A stretch of 49,605 nucleotides of DNA from an uncultured Pelagibacteraceae bacterium (GTDB taxonomy: Bacteria; Pseudomonadota; Alphaproteobacteria; Pelagibacterales; Pelagibacteraceae). This document shows, piece after piece, positions 1-10,698 of the stretch; the first letter of the stretch is position 1, and every line of letters begins with the position of its first letter. The stretch spans positions 1 to 49,605 of the forward strand of contig CACMRY010000003.1 in the NCBI GenBank assembly GCA_902616205.1, written 5' to 3'. The translations under genes were made by a program, and so were the position numbers. The notes below the pieces were generated by a model. It worked only from the letters and a program-made list of their open reading frames with translations, had not been told where the DNA came from and ran no database searches.

Positions 1-1096
1 GCTCGTAAAAATACCCTTTGTTGAAGCCTGGTGGTCGTTTTCCACCTATCAAAACTTTAGCACCTTCTTTTTTTGTTGTTTCTACAAGCTCTTCAATTTC
101 ACCTAATCTTTTTAAAGTTGTTATAGGACCCAATTGAACACCTTGGTCCATACCATTTCCTATTTTTAATTTTTTAGTTTTTTCAATAAATTTGTTAACA
201 AATTCATCTTTCTTACTTTCTTGAATGTAAAACCTATTGGGGGAAATACATACTTGTCCATTATTTCTAAATTTTGCGGCAATGGCCATATCAGCAACTT
301 TTTCAATATTACAATCTTCAAATACAATAAAAGGAGAGTGACCACTTAATTCCATTGTTACTCTTTGAACTTTATCAGCTGCTTTCTTAAGTATTAATTT
401 TCCAACTCTGGTTGATCCTGTAATTGAAACTTTTTTTATTATATCTGATTCAAGCAATTGTTCAGAAATTGAGGGTGGATCACCAGATAATAAATTAACA
501 ACACCATCAGGAACACCACATTCTTTGCAGATGTCAACTAATTCCATAACTGTTCCAGGTGTTATCACATCTGGCTTACAAATTACCGAGCATCCTGCAG
601 CTAAGGCAGTAGAAATTTTTCTAGATGCTAATATTAAAGGAAAGTTCCATGGAACTAGTGCAGCAACAACCCCAACAGGTTGGTAATATACATGAACTCT
701 AGTATCTGAAAATCTACTTTCAACAGTTTGTCCATAAATTCTTTTAGTTTCTTCAGAGTTCCATTCAAAAATATCTGCTGCACCACCTGCTTCACCAACT
801 CCCTCCGCTAATGGTTTTCCAACCTCTAAAGTCATCCATTTGGCTAAAATATCTTTTTTCTCTCTTATCTTATCAGCTATTCTCCTTAAAACTTTAGATC
901 TTTCCCAAGGTGTGGTGCTTTTCCATTTTTTAAATCCACTCTCAGATGAAAGTAGTGCCTTTTCAACATCTTCACGACAGGCTTTAGATGCATGACCTAA
1001 AATTTCCTCTGTTGCAGGATTTATTACTTCGTAGGTCTCACTATTTTGAGACTTTTGCCATTTACCATCTATAAATTGTCCAAACTTTTCATACAT
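1..1096 (-). CDS. Aldehyde dehydrogenase (NAD-dependent), C-terminus truncated by window edge
   Basis: Open minus frame from ATG at 1096 (MYEKFGQFIDGKWQKSQNSETYEVINPATEEILGHA...) through the window start; ALDH N-terminal and catalytic-domain motifs. Absent from the ORF track because it has no stop in the window. Confidence 0.9.
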   Translation of the reverse strand, partial: MYEKFGQFIDGKWQKSQNSETYEVINPATEEILGHASKACREDVEKALLSSESGFKKWKSTTPWERSKVLRRIADKIREKKDILAKWMTLEVGKPLAEGVGEAGGAADIFEWNSEETKRIYGQTVESRFSDTRVHVYYQPVGVVAALVPWNFPLILASRKISTALAAGCSVICKPDVITPGTVMELVDICKECGVPDGVVNLLSGDPPSISEQLLESDIIKKVSITGSTRVGKLILKKAADKVQRVTMELSGHSPFIVFEDCNIEKVADMAIAAKFRNNGQVCISPNRFYIQESKKDEFVNKFIEKTKKLKIGNGMDQGVQLGPITTLKRLGEIEELVETTKKEGAKVLIGGKRPPGFNKGYFYE

Positions 1097-1267
1097 AATT
1101 TAAATTTATTATTTTAAATAACTTTACTTACATTTAGCATTAATAAAACCCAATAACTAATATTTTATTTCTATTTCAACATAATATGTTTTATTTTGAT
1201 TTGTGGGTAAATAAAAATGAACACTAAATTAAATAAATTAATAATAATAAGTAATAAGCATCATTAA

Positions 1268-2128
1268 ATGAAAATAGGTTTTATAGGCACAGGTTTAATG
1301 GGAACCCCCATGATTAAAAATTTATTAAAATCAAAACACCAAATAAGTATATTCAATAGAACTATAAGCAAAGCTAAAAAACTTAAAAAATATGGTGCTT
1401 ATTTATCTTATAAAATTGAAGAATTAGCAAAAGATAAGGAGATCATAATTACAATGCTTACAGATGACAAAGCTGTAAACGATATAATTAGAAGCAAAAT
1501 ATTCTTAAATAATGTTTGTAAAAAAACAACAGTAATAGATATGAGTTCAACTAAACCAAGTACTGCATTAGATAATTATAAAAAATTAAAAAAAAGGGGA
1601 GTTTACTTTTTAGATGCTCCAGTATCTGGAGGAACAAAAGGAGCTGAAAGTGCTAGCCTTGCTATTATGGTTGGAGGAGAAAAAAAAATATATGAAAAAA
1701 ATTTAAAAGTTCTTAAAATCTTAGGAATTCCAAATTATGTAGGAAAACCATCCTCTGGTCAGGCAGCAAAACTCGCAAATCAAATTATTGTAGGAATTAC
1801 TATTGGCGCAGTATCAGAAGCAATAATATTGTCTAAAAAATTAGGTCTTAGACCGATTAATGTTTTAAAGGCTTTAAAAGGAGGATGGGCTGATAGTAAA
1901 ATATTACAAACTCATGGATTACGAATGATAAAAGAAGATTTTAAAGCCAGAGGTAAAGTTGCATCGCAATTAAAGGACATGGAGAATATTTTAAATACAG
2001 CTAAAATGAATAAGATAAACCTTCCTCTCTCAATGATTATTAGAAATTTGTATAAACAATTATCGAAAAAAGGCTATGATAATTTAGATCACAGCTACTT
2101 GTATAAAGAAATAAAAAATTACTTATAA
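1268..2128 (+). CDS. 3-hydroxyisobutyrate dehydrogenase family (NAD-binding beta-hydroxyacid dehydrogenase)
   Basis: N-terminal GFIGTGLMGTPM Rossmann motif; DAPVSGGTKGAESASLAIMVGG and KLANQIIVGITIGAVSEA motifs. Confidence 0.88.
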   Translation: MKIGFIGTGLMGTPMIKNLLKSKHQISIFNRTISKAKKLKKYGAYLSYKIEELAKDKEIIITMLTDDKAVNDIIRSKIFLNNVCKKTTVIDMSSTKPSTALDNYKKLKKRGVYFLDAPVSGGTKGAESASLAIMVGGEKKIYEKNLKVLKILGIPNYVGKPSSGQAAKLANQIIVGITIGAVSEAIILSKKLGLRPINVLKALKGGWADSKILQTHGLRMIKEDFKARGKVASQLKDMENILNTAKMNKINLPLSMIIRNLYKQLSKKGYDNLDHSYLYKEIKNYL

Positions 2129-2143
2129 ATATTTACGAGGAAA

Positions 2144-2986
2144 ATGAAACTTTTAAGAATTGGAGAAAAAAATTATGAAAAACCAGCCATCTTAAGCAAA
2201 GATGGTAAAATAATAGACATTAGTTCATGTATTAAAGATTTCAATCCTGATTATTTAAATTTTGAGACAATTTCAAAATTACAAAGTATAGACTTATCTT
2301 CATTACCGGAACTTTCTTCAAGCGAGAGAATTGGTTCTTGTATTACAAACCCAGGAAAATTTATTGCCATAGGACTTAATTTTTCTGATCATGCTGCTGA
2401 AACAGGATCAAAACCTCCATCTGAACCTATAGTATTTATGAAGGCAACAAGTTGTATAAACGGTCCAAACGACGATATAGAAATTACTAAAGATTCAAAG
2501 AAACTTGATTGGGAAGTTGAATTAGGAGTTGTTATTGGAAAACATGCTAAACATATATCTGAAAAACAGTCCAAAGATCATATTTTAGGATATTGTTTGG
2601 TAAATGATGTGAGTGAAAGAGAATGGCAAATTGAAAAAAAAGGTCAATGGGTTAAAGGTAAATCACATGACACTTTCGGTCCAATTGGTCCATATTTAGT
2701 AACTAAAGATGAAATTTCGGACGCTAATAATTTAAACATGTCATTAGACTTAAATGGTGTCAGAATGCAGACTGGTAACACCAATACTATGATTTTTAAT
2801 GTGGATGTAATTGTTTCTTATTTAAGTAAATTTATGTCTTTGCACCCAGGTGATATAATAACCACTGGAACCCCTCCAGGAGTAGGTATGGGAATGAAGC
2901 CACAAAAATTTTTAAAACCTAACGACAAACTTAGGTTATCAATAGATAATTTAGGAGAACAAAACTCCAAAGTTGTATTAATATAA
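2144..2986 (+). CDS. Fumarylacetoacetate hydrolase (FAH) family protein
   Basis: IAIGLNFSDHAAETG, DWEVELGVVIGK, GDIITTGTPPGVGMGMKP motifs. Confidence 0.9.
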   Translation: MKLLRIGEKNYEKPAILSKDGKIIDISSCIKDFNPDYLNFETISKLQSIDLSSLPELSSSERIGSCITNPGKFIAIGLNFSDHAAETGSKPPSEPIVFMKATSCINGPNDDIEITKDSKKLDWEVELGVVIGKHAKHISEKQSKDHILGYCLVNDVSEREWQIEKKGQWVKGKSHDTFGPIGPYLVTKDEISDANNLNMSLDLNGVRMQTGNTNTMIFNVDVIVSYLSKFMSLHPGDIITTGTPPGVGMGMKPQKFLKPNDKLRLSIDNLGEQNSKVVLI

Positions 2987-3005
2987 CTCAAAACAATAAA
3001 TATTT

Positions 3006-5690
3006 ATGATTAAAAGAGATTTATATTATGAGAGAATTCCAACTAAATCACTTAGAGAAGATGTAAGGTTACTTGGCAATATACTTGGAAATGTGATTAA
3101 AAAACAAGAGGGTCAAACATTTTATAATCTTGTTGAAAAAATTAGAAAACTTTCAAAAGCAAATAGAGCCAATATTAAACAAAAAGACTCATATAAAAAA
3201 ATTTCTAAAAAATTAAGTCAAATTAGTCCAAGTAATACTTATAAACTTACAAGAGCATTTTCTCATTTTATGAATTTTATAAATCTTGCGGAGTCTATTG
3301 ATGCTTCAAGAACTTTAGATGAATTTGAGAATAATAAAGCTAAAGTAAACAAAAATATTTTTATAGAGGAAATTTTTGAGGAACTTTTTAAGGATAGAAA
3401 AATTTCATCTAATAAAATCTACAATACTGCAAAAAATTTAAACATTGGTATTGTATTAACAGCACATCCTACAGAGGTAAAAAGACGAACACTCATACAA
3501 AAATATCACAATATTACAGAGCTTTTAGAGCAAAGAGAATTGATCAAAAGTTTCCCATCAAAACAAAAAATTATAGATAGAAAATTATATGATGAAATTA
3601 CAATTATATGGAACACAGATGACTTGAAGAGAACAAAGCCTTCTCCATTTGATGAAGCGAGATGGGGACTTGCTATAATCGAAGATAGTTTGTGGGAAAC
3701 CATACCGAAGGTATACAGGAGATTAAACAGCATTTTTGTTAAAAATATGGGTAAGGGTCTTCCTAAAAATTTTAATCCAATTGAATTTGGATCTTGGATG
3801 GGTGGAGATAGAGATGGTAACCCAAATGTAACTGCAGAAGTGACTAAAGAAGTAATTTTATTATCTCGATGGGAGGCAGCAAAATTATATGAAAAATCTT
3901 TAACAAAATTAATTAGATCTTATTCAATGGGAAAATGCTCAAAAGAAATTAAAAAAAAAACAGGCGAAACGTTTGAACCCTATAGAGTTTATTTACGCCC
4001 ACTCAGAGACAAAATGAGAGTTACTCACAGATCTATAGAACAACATTTAATTTATAATAAACCATTGAACGAAAAAATATTGCTAAATTCACGAGAAGAA
4101 ATTTTAAGACCTTTAAGGGTTGTTAGAAAATCTTTGGAAGAAAATCAAAATGAAAATTTAGCAAGCGGTGAATTATTAGATTTAATGAGAAGAGCTAAAT
4201 GTTTTGGAATAAATCTTGCAAGATTGGATATAAGACAAGAATCATCTAGACACTCCCAATTGATTGCGGAATATATAAAAAGAAAATATCAACAAAACTA
4301 TTATAAATGGAGCGAAAGGAAAAAAATTAATTTTTTAGCAAATCAAATTAAAAAAAAGAAAAACTTATTAACTAATTTTGAATTTAAAAATAAAGAAAAT
4401 AAAGAAGTTTGGTCAACTTTCAAAACAATCTCTAAACAACCAGATGAATGCCTAGGAGCATATGTCATTTCAATGACCTCGTCTATTTCTGACATCGTAA
4501 CTGTCTCATTTTTACAAAAAGAAGCCCAAATCAAAAATAAATTAAGAGTTGTTCCATTATTTGAAACATTGGACGATCTAATAAACTCAAAAGCCATCAT
4601 GAATTCACTTTTTCAAGAAAAATGGTACAGAAAATTAATAAATAACAAACAAGAAGTGATGATTGGTTACTCGGACTCTAGTAAGGACGCTGGTAAAATA
4701 TGCGCAAGTTGGCATCAATATAAAGCACAAGAAGAAATAGTTAAACTTGCAAAAAAATATAAAATTGATGTAACTTTTTTTCATGGTAGAGGTGGCTCAG
4801 CTGGTAGAGGAGGCGGTCCAATACAAGCCACACTTAGGTCTCAACCACCATCTTCGGTAAATGGCAAAATAAGAATTACAGATCAGGGAGAAGTTATACA
4901 GCAAAAATATGGTTATGAGCCACTAGCTAAATATAATTTATGTAGTTATATAGGGGCTGTTACAGAGGCAACTCTCAATCCTCCACCTGCACCAAAAAAG
5001 AATTGGAGAGAGTTAATTGAAAAAATGTCAGATATTTCAAAAAGTTCATATAGAAAAAATATTAATCAAAATTCTGATTTTATTAGGTATTTTAAAACAG
5101 TAACACCACATGTATCTTTAGGTAAACTCTTAATAGGATCAAGACCGTCTAAGAGAAAAAATGTAGACAACATAAAAAGCTTAAGAGCAATACCTTGGGT
5201 ATTTGCGTGGACTCAAATTAGACTTATGTTGCCAGCGTGGTTAGGTAGCGCAGAGGCATTAAGATATTCTTCAATTAAAAAATTTAAAAGTACTCTTTTA
5301 GATATGGAAAAAAATTGGCCATTTTTTAATTCAATGTTAGATATCCTAGATATGGTCATTTCAAAAGTTGATCCAGAAATATCAAAAATTTATGAAAAAT
5401 ATTTAGCAGATCATAAACTTATAAGGATTGGTAAAAAATTAAGATACCAATTTGAAACAATAAAAAAACTAAATAAAAAAATAACTCCTATAGAAATTAT
5501 AAATGCCAGAAAGCAATTTAGGAATATTATTGTTGCAAGAAATATTTACACAGAAGTGCTCAATGTTATTCAACCAATTGTTATATCAAAGCTGAAAACA
5601 ACCAAAGGTAAAGAGAATAAAAAGAATTTAAATGATGCATTGTTAACATCGATAGCTGGTATTTCTGCAGCAATGAAAAATACTGGATAA
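3006..5690 (+). CDS. ppc: Phosphoenolpyruvate carboxylase
   Basis: LTAHPTEVKRRT, GSWMGGDRDGNPNVT, GYSDSSKDAG, FHGRGGSAGRGGGP motifs; 894 aa. Confidence 0.97.
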   Translation: MIKRDLYYERIPTKSLREDVRLLGNILGNVIKKQEGQTFYNLVEKIRKLSKANRANIKQKDSYKKISKKLSQISPSNTYKLTRAFSHFMNFINLAESIDASRTLDEFENNKAKVNKNIFIEEIFEELFKDRKISSNKIYNTAKNLNIGIVLTAHPTEVKRRTLIQKYHNITELLEQRELIKSFPSKQKIIDRKLYDEITIIWNTDDLKRTKPSPFDEARWGLAIIEDSLWETIPKVYRRLNSIFVKNMGKGLPKNFNPIEFGSWMGGDRDGNPNVTAEVTKEVILLSRWEAAKLYEKSLTKLIRSYSMGKCSKEIKKKTGETFEPYRVYLRPLRDKMRVTHRSIEQHLIYNKPLNEKILLNSREEILRPLRVVRKSLEENQNENLASGELLDLMRRAKCFGINLARLDIRQESSRHSQLIAEYIKRKYQQNYYKWSERKKINFLANQIKKKKNLLTNFEFKNKENKEVWSTFKTISKQPDECLGAYVISMTSSISDIVTVSFLQKEAQIKNKLRVVPLFETLDDLINSKAIMNSLFQEKWYRKLINNKQEVMIGYSDSSKDAGKICASWHQYKAQEEIVKLAKKYKIDVTFFHGRGGSAGRGGGPIQATLRSQPPSSVNGKIRITDQGEVIQQKYGYEPLAKYNLCSYIGAVTEATLNPPPAPKKNWRELIEKMSDISKSSYRKNINQNSDFIRYFKTVTPHVSLGKLLIGSRPSKRKNVDNIKSLRAIPWVFAWTQIRLMLPAWLGSAEALRYSSIKKFKSTLLDMEKNWPFFNSMLDILDMVISKVDPEISKIYEKYLADHKLIRIGKKLRYQFETIKKLNKKITPIEIINARKQFRNIIVARNIYTEVLNVIQPIVISKLKTTKGKENKKNLNDALLTSIAGISAAMKNTG

Positions 5691-6397
5691 TGTTAGAACT
5701 TTTTATTGCATTAAGCGCAGGTTTAATTAGTTTTTTGTCGCCATGTGTATTACCTTTGATACCAGGTTATGTATCCTATATATCTGGAAGCTCCTTAAAT
5801 GAACTTTTGGAAAGTAAGAAAACAAACATTTTTCCAATAATTCTATTTTCATTAGGTTTCTCAATTGTATTTATCAGTTTTGGAGCAACTGCTACATTTC
5901 TCGGATCATTAGTTTTAGACTACTCTTATGAATTAAGAATTATTGCAGGAATATTTATTATAGTTTTCTCTCTTCAGATAATTGGTTTAATTAATATTAA
6001 ATTTTTAAATTATGAAAAAAGAGTGCATTCAAATATCACACCAAGTAATTTTGGATCTATTTTAATTGGTATGGCTTTTGGTTTTGGATGGACACCATGT
6101 ATAGGTCCAATACTTGGATCTATCTTGGCTTTAGCTGCAGTTGAAGACAGTATCAACAAAGGAGTATTATTATTATTTTTTTATTCACTTGGTTTAGCAA
6201 TTCCTTTTATTTTATCTGGATATCTTATTCAAAGATTTATGATTTTTTCAAAAAACTTAAAAAATAAGATGCAACTGATTTCCAAAATTGGTGGTGGACT
6301 TTTGCTTATTACAGGAATATTGATGATAACCAACCAATTACAGGCACTAGGTTTTTATCTTTTAGAGTATATCCCTGTGCTTGGAAATTTTGGATAA
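5690..6397 (+). CDS. ccdA: Cytochrome c biogenesis CcdA/DsbD transmembrane family protein
   Basis: GLISFLSPCVLPLIPGYVSYISG and GFGWTPCIGPILGSIL; TAATG overlap with ppc. Confidence 0.92.
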   Translation: MLELFIALSAGLISFLSPCVLPLIPGYVSYISGSSLNELLESKKTNIFPIILFSLGFSIVFISFGATATFLGSLVLDYSYELRIIAGIFIIVFSLQIIGLINIKFLNYEKRVHSNITPSNFGSILIGMAFGFGWTPCIGPILGSILALAAVEDSINKGVLLLFFYSLGLAIPFILSGYLIQRFMIFSKNLKNKMQLISKIGGGLLLITGILMITNQLQALGFYLLEYIPVLGNFG

Positions 6398-6400
6398 TTA

Positions 6401-6991
6401 ATGAGAAAAATTTATCAGATTGATTGTAGCGCTAGAAAAGAGGGATCAACTTCAAGAAAGTTAGCTCAAAAATTACTTAAAAAAATTAAAAAAAAAGATG
6501 ATCAATTAATCTATAGAGATTTAGATGATGAGATGCTCTTTATTTCAGGCTTAACAGAGTCGGGTATGAAAATTCCAGTTGAACAACAAACAGAAGATCA
6601 TAAAAAAATGTTCGAACTTTCTGATAAATTAGTTATTGAATTAAAAGAGAGTGATATAATTATCATATCTGTACCAATATATAATTTTGGTCCTCCTGCA
6701 ACGTTAAAAGCCTGGGCTGATCTTGCAGCAAGAGTTAAACTTACTTTTAAATATTCTGAAGACGGTGATAGAATTGGTTTACTTAAAGATAAACAAGTAT
6801 ATCTAGTAATCACCTCCGGTGGAACTAAAATACAAGGTGATGAGGATTTTTTAACACCTTGGTTAATTCATATGTTGAATTTTTTTGGTATTAAAAATAT
6901 TAAAATCATCGCTGCTGATCAAATGGCATTAGATTATGAAAAATCCATCAAGCAGGCTGAAAACAAAATAGAAGAATTGTTTAAAGATTAA
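6401..6991 (+). CDS. azoR: FMN-dependent NADH-azoreductase/flavodoxin-like quinone reductase
   Basis: N-terminal CSARKEGSTSRKLAQKLL and YNFGPPATLKAWAD motifs typical of AzoR/AcpD. Confidence 0.82.
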   Translation: MRKIYQIDCSARKEGSTSRKLAQKLLKKIKKKDDQLIYRDLDDEMLFISGLTESGMKIPVEQQTEDHKKMFELSDKLVIELKESDIIIISVPIYNFGPPATLKAWADLAARVKLTFKYSEDGDRIGLLKDKQVYLVITSGGTKIQGDEDFLTPWLIHMLNFFGIKNIKIIAADQMALDYEKSIKQAENKIEELFKD

Positions 6992-8087
6992 ATTTCCTTC
7001 TTAAATGTAGCAATTTACCTTCTGTGCTATCAAAGTCTAAATAACACCCTTGTAAAAATCTATTACCCTCATTTGGATCAAAAGATGTTCTACCATGAAG
7101 CAATCTATGATTATCCATCATCATTAAATCTCCAGGCATTAATCTAAATTCAATCCTGTACTCATCAGAATTATATAAGTCTGACAAACATTTTCTTGCA
7201 TTATAATAAATTTCGAGTTTTTCTTTTTTCATTTGAGGCACATAATCTAATCTTGGGCTAAATCTAACATTTTGAAAATTACCATTTTCATCTAAATGAA
7301 TTAATTCAGCCCAACTTTCTAAAATTGTATATTTATCTGAAAATTTAAATCTAACTTTAGTACTTGTTAAAATATTATAATATTCTTGATTTAATTTTTT
7401 CAAGTCTTCTGTAACAGTATATCCATCAACTAAAGTTGAGTAACCTCCATTAACTTTGTTTTCAATACAATGCAGGATTTGTATACATGGAGGGAAAGGA
7501 TTTCTATAAGGGTTATCAGTATGAGGAGATAAGTTTAGCGCTGTATATGCTAAATCATTTGGATTTGGTTTTGATTTTACATTAAAATATTCACCAAAGT
7601 TAGTTCTTTTGACACTGCCAATCATATTTCCAAATTCGACCAGAAAATTATCATTTGTTGGCACATCTTGAATTATAACAAAGCCAAATTTATAAAAATT
7701 TATAAGTAAATTTAACATATCTTCGCTATCTGCAAATTTATTATTAAATTTGAAATTTTTAATATCTTTGAAATCAGATTTCCATTGTACTTTTTTGATA
7801 TCTATTATTTCGTTTGAGTTTAAACTAAGTTCATCTGATAATTTTTTAATTTCAAATTTTGAATTAACGCCATCGTTAAATTGTATATTTAAAAAATCAC
7901 CATTTATTTCTGCGTTTATAATTTCAACTGAGTTTCTCATAGTAGATGGGTCAAACAGGCGTTGTTGGGTACCTTCATCAAGATACTCTTTCTCACTGAC
8001 ACGCTCTCTTAACCAAAAAGGGTGAATTTCCTCTTTATTTGATCCATTTAATGAGAATATTTTGTTTGAACTAACTTCAAATTTCAT
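6981..8087 (-). CDS. Gamma-butyrobetaine dioxygenase-like (DUF971 + TauD/TfdA Fe(II)/2OG oxygenase)
   Basis: HxD motif in SPHTDNPYRNPFPPCIQILHC, NKVNGGYSTLVDG, distal HRLLHGRTSF; N-terminal WLRERV region. Confidence 0.85.
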   Translation of the reverse strand: MKFEVSSNKIFSLNGSNKEEIHPFWLRERVSEKEYLDEGTQQRLFDPSTMRNSVEIINAEINGDFLNIQFNDGVNSKFEIKKLSDELSLNSNEIIDIKKVQWKSDFKDIKNFKFNNKFADSEDMLNLLINFYKFGFVIIQDVPTNDNFLVEFGNMIGSVKRTNFGEYFNVKSKPNPNDLAYTALNLSPHTDNPYRNPFPPCIQILHCIENKVNGGYSTLVDGYTVTEDLKKLNQEYYNILTSTKVRFKFSDKYTILESWAELIHLDENGNFQNVRFSPRLDYVPQMKKEKLEIYYNARKCLSDLYNSDEYRIEFRLMPGDLMMMDNHRLLHGRTSFDPNEGNRFLQGCYLDFDSTEGKLLHLRRKFNL

Positions 8088-8171
8088 AACTGTTTAAACT
8101 TTCCTCTAAAAACCCTTTTTTTTCAAGATAAATTCGTTTGTATTGATTTAAATATTTTATTAATACGTGAA

Positions 8172-8972
8172 GTGATGAGCAAAAAGTTTAATTATAAAAT
8201 TTACTTCAATTTTCTTAATATTTTAGCAAAACAACTGACAAGATTTTATTATTCAAAACTCGATAAGCCTTTTAAAATTAGCAATAAATTAAAAGGAAAA
8301 GGCTATGATCCGGTAACAACTTCAGACAAAGCTTTCGAACGATTCATTAGAAAAAAAATATTAGAGAGGTTTCCTGATCATCAAATTATTGGCGAAGAAT
8401 ATGGATTAAAAAAAACTAAAAGTGATTTCTCTTGGGTAATCGATCCAATTGATGGAACGAGATCTTTTATAACCGGTAATCCAACTTGGAGTAATTTAAT
8501 ATCTTTAAATTATAAAGGAAATCCTATGATAGGCCTTGCAAATTTTCCTAAACTTAAAAAATATTATTTAAATAAAGACGAAAAAAATTCATATTTATTT
8601 GAAAATGGAAAAAAAACTAAATTAAATGTTAATTCAAAAGTATCTATTAAAAATGCAAAGATTGCAGCTGCATTTCACGGTTATTTATCATTTAGTAAAC
8701 AAAAAAAAATTCAAAAATTTATAAAGATAGTAAATTTTCCTTGTTTTGATGCTTTAACTTACGCTCAGTTAGCAGAGGGAAGACTGGATATAGTAGTTCA
8801 ATGTGCGAACAAAATATGGGATGTACATGCAATCATACCTATAATTAGTGCTGCTGGTGGAACACTTACTACATGGAAAAATGAAAATGGCAAACTTGCT
8901 GGAAATATTTTAGCATCGAGCAATAAATTAAATCATAAAAAAATATTAAAATTGCTTAAGCCAGCTACATGA
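8172..8972 (+). CDS. Inositol monophosphatase family protein (possibly histidinol-phosphatase type)
   Basis: GEEYG, WVIDPIDGTRSFITGNP, WDVHAIIPIISAAGG motifs. Confidence 0.87.
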   Translation: MMSKKFNYKIYFNFLNILAKQLTRFYYSKLDKPFKISNKLKGKGYDPVTTSDKAFERFIRKKILERFPDHQIIGEEYGLKKTKSDFSWVIDPIDGTRSFITGNPTWSNLISLNYKGNPMIGLANFPKLKKYYLNKDEKNSYLFENGKKTKLNVNSKVSIKNAKIAAAFHGYLSFSKQKKIQKFIKIVNFPCFDALTYAQLAEGRLDIVVQCANKIWDVHAIIPIISAAGGTLTTWKNENGKLAGNILASSNKLNHKKILKLLKPAT

Positions 8973-9691
8973 AAAACATAATTGTACTTCAACATATTAA
9001 AATAGAAGACCCAGGATATATTAAAGATCTAATGATAAGTGATGGAATAAATTTAACTACAATAGAATTAGATGAAGGTGAAAAAATTCCAAATGATTTA
9101 AATAAATTTGATGCAATGTTTTGTATGGGTGGACCTATGGACACATGGATGGAAGATGAATATTCTTGGCTTATTGAAGAAAAAAAAAAAATTAAAGAAT
9201 TTGTTATTGATTTAAAAAAACCTTATTTAGGTTTTTGTTTAGGCTGCCAACTTCTTGGTGAAGTCATTGGAGGGAAAGTTGTAAAATCATCAAAACCTGA
9301 AATTGGAATGTTGGATATTGGTTTTTTAGAAAATAAAAAAAAAGATCAGTTATTTAGTAATTTCCCTGATAAAATCAAATCACTACAGTGGCATTCTTAT
9401 GAAGTTCAAGATTTAGAACATATACAATCTGTTACTCTAATAGCTTCGTCACCTGAAACAAAATATCAAATTTTTAAATTTCATGAACACGCATATGGAA
9501 TTCAATTTCATATTGAAATCAAAGATACTACAGTAAGTGATTGGGGGTGTGTGCCCGAATATAAATCTGCTCTTGAAAGTCAGTTAGGAAAAGGTGCACT
9601 TGAGAAATTTGATATTGATGCTAAAATGAATATGTCCTCAATGAATAAATATTCAACAATTCTTTATAACAATTTTAAGAAATTAATCTGA
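8969..9691 (+). CDS. Type 1 (class I) glutamine amidotransferase, GMP synthase-like
   Basis: GFCLGCQLLGEVIGG nucleophile elbow; YGIQFHIEI His/Glu. 4-bp overlap with upstream gene. Confidence 0.85.
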   Translation: MKNIIVLQHIKIEDPGYIKDLMISDGINLTTIELDEGEKIPNDLNKFDAMFCMGGPMDTWMEDEYSWLIEEKKKIKEFVIDLKKPYLGFCLGCQLLGEVIGGKVVKSSKPEIGMLDIGFLENKKKDQLFSNFPDKIKSLQWHSYEVQDLEHIQSVTLIASSPETKYQIFKFHEHAYGIQFHIEIKDTTVSDWGCVPEYKSALESQLGKGALEKFDIDAKMNMSSMNKYSTILYNNFKKLI

Positions 9692-9752
9692 GAATTTCCT
9701 TTTTTTTAACATTTTATTGAGTTAGTTTTTTAAGCATAATCAAGGAGGTAAT

Positions 9753-10145
9753 ATGGCAATATTTAACATGATAGAGGAAAGTGAAGCCAAAGGAAAAGTA
9801 AAAGAAATATTTGAGGACATTAAACAAAAAAGAAACATAAAATTTGTAAACAATTTTTGGAAAATGTTAGCTAATGAGCCAGAAACTTTAGAGAGAACTT
9901 GGAATTCATTGCAGCAAGTAATGAAAAAAGGTGCTCTAGATGAGATGACAAAAGAATTAATTTATATTGCTGTTTCAATTACAAATAGCTGTGAGTATTG
10001 CATAAAATCTCATAGTTCTGCTGCAATAAAGAAAGGAGCATCAAAAGATATGATTGCTGAACTTAACGCGGTAGTTGGTATGGCAAATGAAACAAATAAA
10101 TTGGTTGAGTCATACCAAGTTAAAGTAGACGAAATTTATGAATGA
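9753..10145 (+). CDS. Carboxymuconolactone decarboxylase/AhpD-like protein
   Basis: SCEYCIKSHSSAAIKKGAS (CxxC...H AhpD motif). Confidence 0.88.
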   Translation: MAIFNMIEESEAKGKVKEIFEDIKQKRNIKFVNNFWKMLANEPETLERTWNSLQQVMKKGALDEMTKELIYIAVSITNSCEYCIKSHSSAAIKKGASKDMIAELNAVVGMANETNKLVESYQVKVDEIYE

Positions 10146-10698
10146 TAGAGCTCAAGCAATCCTAGACTTCTGGTTTGATGACCTAATAGTTGAAAAAAGG
10201 TTTAAAAAAGACGAAAAATTTGATCAGTTAATTAGAGAAAAATTTGGAGAAGACCACAATAAAGCTACTTCAAATGAATATGATTATTGGCAAGATGACC
10301 CGTTAACTTGTTTAGCATTAATTATTTTATTAGATCAGTTTTCCAGAAACCTTTATAGAAATGATAAAAAGTCTTTTGAATACGATTTTAAAGCAAGATT
10401 AATTGTAAATGATGCTGTTTATAATGGATATCTTGATCAAATGGATGAATATCAAAGATTTTTTATGTTACTTCCATATATTCATAGTGAAGAAATTATT
10501 GATCACGATAGAGCATATAAGTTATTAACAAATTATCTATCAAATCATCCAAATTTTTTAGAAATAAAAAAATTTTGGAAAGATCATACAGCAGTAATTA
10601 AAAGATTTCATAGATATCCTCACAGAAATAAAATGTTAGGAAGAAGATCAACAGCAGAAGAAATTGAGTTTTTAGATCAACCCAACTCTTCATGGTAA
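10138..10698 (+). CDS. DUF924 family protein
   Basis: AQAILDFWFDD N-terminus; LIILLDQFSRNLYRNDKKSFEYD. Confidence 0.88.
   Translation: MNDRAQAILDFWFDDLIVEKRFKKDEKFDQLIREKFGEDHNKATSNEYDYWQDDPLTCLALIILLDQFSRNLYRNDKKSFEYDFKARLIVNDAVYNGYLDQMDEYQRFFMLLPYIHSEEIIDHDRAYKLLTNYLSNHPNFLEIKKFWKDHTAVIKRFHRYPHRNKMLGRRSTAEEIEFLDQPNSSW

Noticed and set aside
2389-2574. Minus-strand 61-aa ORF inside the FAH gene
   Set aside because: Antisense to a strongly supported CDS, low-complexity Ser/Phe-rich translation, no family features.
3506-4600. Minus-strand ORFs 3506-3733 and 4343-4600 inside ppc
   Set aside because: Antisense shadows of a conserved PEPC reading frame.
6598-6813. Minus-strand 71-aa ORF inside azoR
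   Set aside because: Antisense to a conserved CDS; no RBS or motif support.
7750-8025. Plus-strand 91-aa ORF opposite the dioxygenase-like gene
   Set aside because: Antisense; compositionally biased translation.
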